Assembly (NCBI RefSeq): GCF_003473485.1 | Contig: NC_053045.1 | Location: forward strand, 53,858,494-53,922,493 | DNA length: 64,000 nt | Source: Medicago truncatula | Taxonomy: Eukaryota > Streptophyta > Magnoliopsida > Fabales > Fabaceae | Direction: 5' to 3' | Shown here: positions 59,060 to 64,000 of the stretch, one piece after another | Position numbering within the stretch: the first letter of the stretch is position 1 | How the letters are laid out: every line of letters starts with the position of its first letter | The notes under the pieces: model-generated | Databases searched by the model: none | What the model saw: only the letters and a program-made list of their open reading frames with translations | What the model was told of the DNA's origin: nothing | Translations under genes and position numbers: made by a program

Positions 59060-59499
59060 CTAAAGGCAACAACAAGGAGAATGGTTAACAAAAGAAGATA
59101 GAAAGAAGAAACAGTATATCTCTCTTAAATAGGAAAACAACAACAAATGTTTGTTTTGTTCCGACCGACGCTGCTACTGCTTTTTCGAGGTATTGTCTGT
59201 TTCGAGTCTTATGTGAACCCTCTTGTCAACTTCGGTATGTTGAGTAGAGTTAATATTTACAAAATATTCTCGGTATGTGAATCCTCTTTTTACGATTGTT
59301 TTCAAGAGAATTCAAACTTAGTCTTTACAAAGTCAAACTCTTAACACCGGCTCGACACTTTCTTGATCAGTTCACATAACAAATAAAATTTTCAAATAAG
59401 TCACTTAAAAAAAAAGTGTATATTCATAATAATAACTTAAGGATAAGTCTCACTCACCATACCATATCATGCCACAACACCTGGAAATCTAAATACCAA

Positions 59500-59724
59500 T
59501 TAAATTCTCTGACTTACCAAGCAGCAGCCAGCTATAGAAGCAGTCAATGAAAGTGAAATACTAGAAAAAAACATAAATACAAAGAGTGTTGCTTGAATTT
59601 GAAAGGACAAAAAGGGGTGATTCATTTTTAAAGAGAAAGAAGAGCAATCATCATTAATGATTTCTCTGCACCTGTTATTAATGAGAAAGACAGATATATT
59701 TAAATGCATATTGGTAGATTGCAA
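59500..59724 (-). other. Possible 5' UTR exon of the SOFL gene
   Basis: A strong donor GGTAAGTCAG on the minus strand near 59515 could pair with the acceptor before 59059. Upstream on the minus strand is AAATATATC, a possible TATA region. The stretch also encodes a short hydrophobic upstream frame (MNHPFLSFQIQATLFVFMFF), which would be out of frame with SOFL. Assignment is inference. Confidence 0.35.
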
Positions 59725-60684
59725 CAGGGCTATACAGTAAACAAAAACTAAAGAGAATATATATAAGACCTATAGTTTAAGAGGACTTATTCATTACCTT
59801 ATTTAGGTCTCAAACCCCTTTAACTCTTTTGTCTCGTCGAAAGAAACAAGATGACTTTTTTCACTTCTATGAAAAACTGCAAAATCCAACGGGAGAGTGG
59901 AGTTACTAAATTTAACTGCAAAGATCACTTATTGGTTGTTGTTGGATTGGAGTAACCAAGTTACTGTGATATCATACCTCAATTTCTTTTTCCTATATAG
60001 AATTACACGACAAATAAGTTTCCACGTTTTTGTTTTTGTTTTTGTTTTTCCATTTGTACTCAAGGACGGTCAGCCCTAAATTTGGACATTTCTTTCAACT
60101 ACTAAAATTTAAATCTTTGTTCGCCACATTGTGAGTGACTCATCTATAACACTTTTTATAATCGATTTTTTTTTTTTGTGATCATATGTATGGTGGAAAT
60201 TATTTTTTACATATGATTAGTTTCACAATGAATAACCAGAATATAACGTTGTTATTGAAGTTGTATCCCTGTCTTATATTATCAAAGTTCTCTGTTTGTT
60301 TATGTATACCTCGACACAAGCCAATTTAGCATTTGTGTGTATGTCTATTGGGAGTGTTTCGTTTGGATAAAGACACTAAATCCTCTCTATCTATCAATCT
60401 ATGTATATTTAACTCATTTCATTAATAATATCAGTCACAATATAATACAAGATGACATTTTCAATCAAGATTGATAGACACTTTAGATAGACTCATTGTG
60501 CAAGCCTTTATCGCCCCCTGTTCAAGATAAAAGGTGCATTATTAAAAAAAAAAATCAAATCAATTGGACTCAAACTGATGAGGTAGGGAACTAAATTGAC
60601 AACAACTTATAAGTTTAAAGACCAAATTAGATATTTACTATACACATGTGCTTTTATATCTTTTTTTAACATCAAAATTTATTA
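59725..60684. other. Intergenic DNA, no gene seen
   Basis: AT-rich sequence with a four-fold TTTTTG repeat (60031-60050). Nothing else recognisable. Confidence 0.45.
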
Positions 60685-60966
60685 CTCCTTCCGTTGAAAA
60701 TGATTGTCGCTTTAGTAAAAAAAATTGTTTCAAAATGAATGTCGCTTACATTTTCAATACAACTTTAACTTTTTTCTTCCTACTTTACCCTCAATAAATA
60801 CTCCAACTTTTCTCTCTCACACAATTTTCAATGCAACTTTAAGTTTGTTTTTTTCTTATAAAGTAAGGTTATTTTAGTAAAATTGCTATAACATTTGACT
60901 ACTTTATTTCATTCCTTAATATGTGTGCAATTGGCTAAAACGACACTCATTTTGAAACGGATAGAG
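60685..60966. mobile_element. Stowaway-like MITE, same family as at 10.0 kb
   Basis: The ends are CTCCTTCCGTTGAAAATGA and, inverted, CTCTATCCGTTTCAAAATGA, flanked by TA (60683-60684 and 60967-60968). The 282 bp contain TTTCAAAATGAATGTCGCTT and related words seen in the element at 10001-10278. Confidence 0.7.
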
Positions 60967-60968
60967 TA

Positions 60969-62042
60969 ATATCCAAGACCTTACATAAAACGAACAATAC
61001 CGACAAGACAAAAACAACAAACAAAGAGCGCAATATATATGCTGAACACAAAAAAAAAAAAAAACTCATTCACCTCATGCATCAAAACATCAATAAACTA
61101 ACATGTATGTCTATCTTCTATCTTCTATCAAATCTCAACTAGCCTGTGAATGAATGCAATAGACTATTTGGTGAAGAAATTTTAGGGTACACATTAGGCA
61201 ACATGTTTTGTGAGAGCAATGTGTGTTATTTGTCTCCTCACATGCAATGTAATAGCGATAAAGTTGCATCGATCTGCTACATTTATCTACAACAATTCTA
61301 TTCTACGTAATAGTATCAAGGATAAGGACAGACTCATCTTGACACCCACATTGAAAAGAAGTACTGTTAGGTGAAGAAGTAATTAAATAGGTGTTTGAAT
61401 TTTACCACAGTCTTAAGTTAGGAGTTGACATTTGAAAGGACATTTTAACTCAATATGCAAATTAACTCAGCACATGGTTCACGACCTTCTGTCACATAGA
61501 ACAAATGTATATGGTGGAAGGGAAATGCTTGGTTGAAATTTTTGTTAATCTGCTACAACAACAGTATTCTAATTTACAAGAACACTTTTTGGCAGTTAGC
61601 AAGGATGCAGTCCCCTACCTTATTTAATTAAATGTGTTTTTAAGTCACATGTGAGGGACATATTACATATAGTTATGCAGTGACGAAATTTAAGAGGAAC
61701 CATTCATTTTTTGATTCATGAGTGAAACAAAATTAAATTATATATAGAGATTGTGCAAGAATAAAATATCACATTCCAAGTAAAAGTTACAGTACAATTT
61801 TTTCACAAAATAAGAAGTTGCAAAACAATTTTTTTTCCTTTTCCATCTACTGTTTGGGGATGCATGCACCACAAATAGTTTTGAACTATTGTCTATGGCT
61901 ATATAATATATGGAAGAAGAAGATCAGAGAAAATGATGAAAGAGAAGGTTCAAGAAGAGAAAAGGACTGAGTTGTTGAGAAAAAAAATATAAAGAGATGA
62001 GGTTTTGTGAGATTTTTTACACCAAGATATATTTGTGAGTTT
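60969..62042. other. Intergenic DNA, no gene seen
   Basis: No coding signal. A purine-rich stretch at 61910-62010 contains a possible TATA box (GCTATATAATATATGG) and an ATG soon after, but the frame closes after about 19 codons. Confidence 0.4.
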
Positions 62043-62256
62043 ATAGAAATTCTCATTATTATAAAAATTGGGTGGGTATTTTATACTCCCTCTCTTTTTA
62101 AATATAAGCAAATTTTACTTTTTATATTTATTGAATTAATGATGTATGTGATTCATATTACGAACCACATACATCATTAATTAAATGAAGTTAAAAAATA
62201 AAATTTAATGAGTATATAATACCCACCCAATTTTTATAATAATGAGAATTTCTATA
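62043..62256. mobile_element. Stowaway-like MITE between perfect 39-bp inverted repeats
   Basis: The MITE (62087-62212) begins CTCCCTCTCTTTTTAAATAT after TA. Its centre is the hairpin TGATGTATGTG...CACATACATCA, and its right end is shortened to ...AATGAG followed by TA. Outside it, 62043-62081 and 62218-62256 are exact inverted copies (starting TATAGAAATTCTCATTATTA). The whole forms a nested hairpin of about 214 bp. Confidence 0.75.
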
Positions 62257-62928
62257 AGCTTGTATTTCCACCCAATATATAGCTGCCTTAATTACAATTT
62301 TGACCCTTGTAATTTTACCATTTTGTGGATTTGGTCTTCTATTATGAAATATAACAGAGGTTTATGAAATACGAACTGATCTTAGTCAAATATTTGGTCA
62401 TAAACCTCTTCCAAGAGTAACAGCTTATGAGCACCCTAAACCAATACTTTATGGGAAAGGTTAATTATTTAATGAGTCAAATATAGAAATAGTTTATTGA
62501 AGTTTGTGCATTACATTTAATCTTTAACTTTTTAATGAATTAATTGCACAAAATTTTAGAGAATATATCTTCTTTTAAGTTTCTTAACATGCCTAAGACA
62601 CAAGTTAACACTACTCAAGCTTTATATACACACCATTCACAAATTGAGCATAAGCCAATCAAATCTAACCTTTCTAACTCATCCTCTATACATACATTTG
62701 AGAATGTTTAAAATGAACAATACAAATGACATATCAAAATCAAATTTAAAAGAAAAGTTACATGTGGCAATGTAAGGTTGAATCATAAAAGTCATAGTCC
62801 AATCACACCATTTAAGACAAACTTTTTTTAATGACACCATTTATGACATACTAAAGTAACAAAGTATAACCAACAATCAAATAAAAATCTTCAACAACAA
62901 AATTTTGAAAAATAATCTAAATAAATAA

Positions 62929-63113
62929 GGGAAATGTTAACTTGTGCTCTTAAGGCACAAGTTAAGAAACCAAAGTTAGAAACATTTTGTTGGAGATTGT
63001 GCATTCAATGTCCTAAAAATTTAAAATCTTATTTTTTCAAAGACAAAAATTATGATTTAATTCTATTTTTAGATTCTTAACTTGTGCCCTTAGGGCACAA
63101 GTTAACACTACCC
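62929..63113. mobile_element. Mutator-like MITE with 9-bp target duplication
   Basis: The ends GGGAAATGTTAACTTGTGC and, inverted, GGGTAGTGTTAACTTGTGC are terminal inverted repeats. Each arm contains its own small hairpin (TTAACTTGTGC / GCACAAGTTAA). AATAAATAA flanks both sides (62920-62928 and 63114-63122), although the word is of low complexity. A single related end (CACAAGTTAACACTAC) lies at about 62600-62616. Confidence 0.7.
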
Positions 63114-63122
63114 AATAAATAA

Positions 63123-64000
63123 ATATATCAAATGACATAATTTCAAAATTAAAAAACTAGAATTATAATTTATTAAATCTGTAATTTTTTTTAATTTATA
63201 AGATATATTTTGCATTGATTGAAAAACTACAATCTCAAATGACTACATTGCTTCTTGCATATGAAATTTTTTTGTCAAAATAAAAAACTAAAAAATTCGA
63301 GATAAATATCATCACCGATAAATATTAAAAAAAAAAATTGAGGGAAAGTATTTTTCAATAATGATATCTTTGAAATAAACAAGAGTCTATTATTTTTCAA
63401 TAAAACTATATGTTTGTCATTGATAAATAGAAGAAGAAGAAAAATACGGGACAAATTTTTAGCAAGAGAAGGAAATACAAGACTTGGGTTAGGGGCCAAC
63501 GACCTGACCCAGTAAACCACAAAAGCAAAACTCAACAAGTACAAAAATGGTAATAAAAGAGAACAGTCCAGCGAACCCACGTAGGGGCGCGACAATCCAA
63601 CGATCGTCTGCCAACACAGAAACAACCCAAGTTCCAACAACTATCTTCAAAGTATCAAAATACCATAAACACCCTTTCGAGTCAAAACAACCAATTATGA
63701 ACCGAATCCACAAAGTCGCAATGGTCTTGAAACTTCAGTTGCAGTCAATATCAAGGGATGAACAAACGACATAAATCTACCATTGTCCACCAACGATGCA
63801 AGAAGCAACCACGACGGATACAATATTTTAGGTATGATGAACGACTACTACCGTCAACACGGAGCATCTAGGCACCTAGCCCTTTTGAGCAACATCAGGA
63901 TAAAACCAGACATGTTGAATCAAGATATGCATCCAACAGAACAACGCCAGAACTAAAGAACCCATACCTTTAATCCAGAAAACCAGATTCAAGATTTTCA
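63123..64000. other. Intergenic; right edge is GC-richer repeat-like DNA
   Basis: To about 63470 the DNA is AT-rich and empty. From 63480 to the window end it is richer in GC and CAAC/AACC words, with open frames on both strands but no recognisable motif. In composition it resembles the first bases of the window. It may be part of a transposon continuing beyond the edge. Confidence 0.35.

Noticed and set aside
58786..59088. 100-residue plus-strand frame opposite SOFL
   Set aside because: It is antisense to the SOFL coding region, and the SOFL frame carries both family motifs.
61910..62010. Possible small gene with TATA box and ATGATGAAAG start
   Set aside because: The frame closes after about 19 codons and no exon continuing it could be recognised.

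Overview
The window reads as nuclear DNA of a flowering plant, most likely a legume of the Medicago type. The genes are plant families with GT-AG introns. They sit in AT-rich DNA crowded with plant mobile elements: tRNA-derived SINEs, truncated L1-type LINEs, Stowaway-, Harbinger-, Mutator- and CACTA-like elements, a TRIM and copia remnants. The legume assignment rests on the look of the repeats and is inference. There are no bacterial features, rRNA genes, CRISPR arrays or convincing functional tRNA genes.

Five genes look intact. (1) A RING+PHD zinc-finger protein, three exons, minus strand, 14.0-17.0 kb. (2) A single-exon acidic RING-H2 E3 ligase, plus strand, 22.6-23.9 kb. (3) The kinetochore subunit MIS12, seven exons, plus strand, 38.4-40.6 kb. 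(4) The chloroplast serine protease SPPA, thirteen exons, minus strand, 46.9-54.5 kb. (5) A SOB FIVE-LIKE (SOFL) protein, minus strand, 58.6-59.1 kb. I rebuilt the exon chains of the RING+PHD, MIS12 and SPPA genes by hand; every junction keeps GT-AG and frame, giving predicted proteins of 614, 249 and 659 residues.

The main architectural feature is a direct segmental duplication of a convergent MIS12(+)/SPPA(-) pair. The right-hand copy (about 39-54.5 kb) holds the intact genes. The left-hand copy (about 26.7-34.6 kb) is decayed: MIS12 exons 4-7 with a lost splice donor and an internal stop, and SPPA exons 1-12 with two stops, an in-frame deletion, a frameshift, a broken catalytic-domain exon and no last exon. 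A PPR-protein tail fragment lies between the members of the left copy. A broken strictosidine-synthase-like gene plus SINE, LINE and MITE debris lies between those of the right copy.

The rest is repeats, several dateable by their own boundaries: a CACTA element with GTT duplications (8058-8885), Mutator-like foldbacks with 9-bp duplications (17535-18252, 34892-35549, 62929-63113), SINEs with 15-16 bp duplications (19.5 kb, 44.5 kb), a 5'-truncated LINE with a 13-bp duplication (10458-11020), and a 2-kb Mutator-like element whose interior is almost entirely a 36-bp minisatellite (55005-56967), about 0.5 kb upstream of the SPPA start. No new multi-gene system was found. The most unusual items are the minisatellite-bearing transposon, the decayed MIS12-SPPA duplicate, and a perfect 39-bp inverted repeat around a Stowaway-like MITE at 62 kb.
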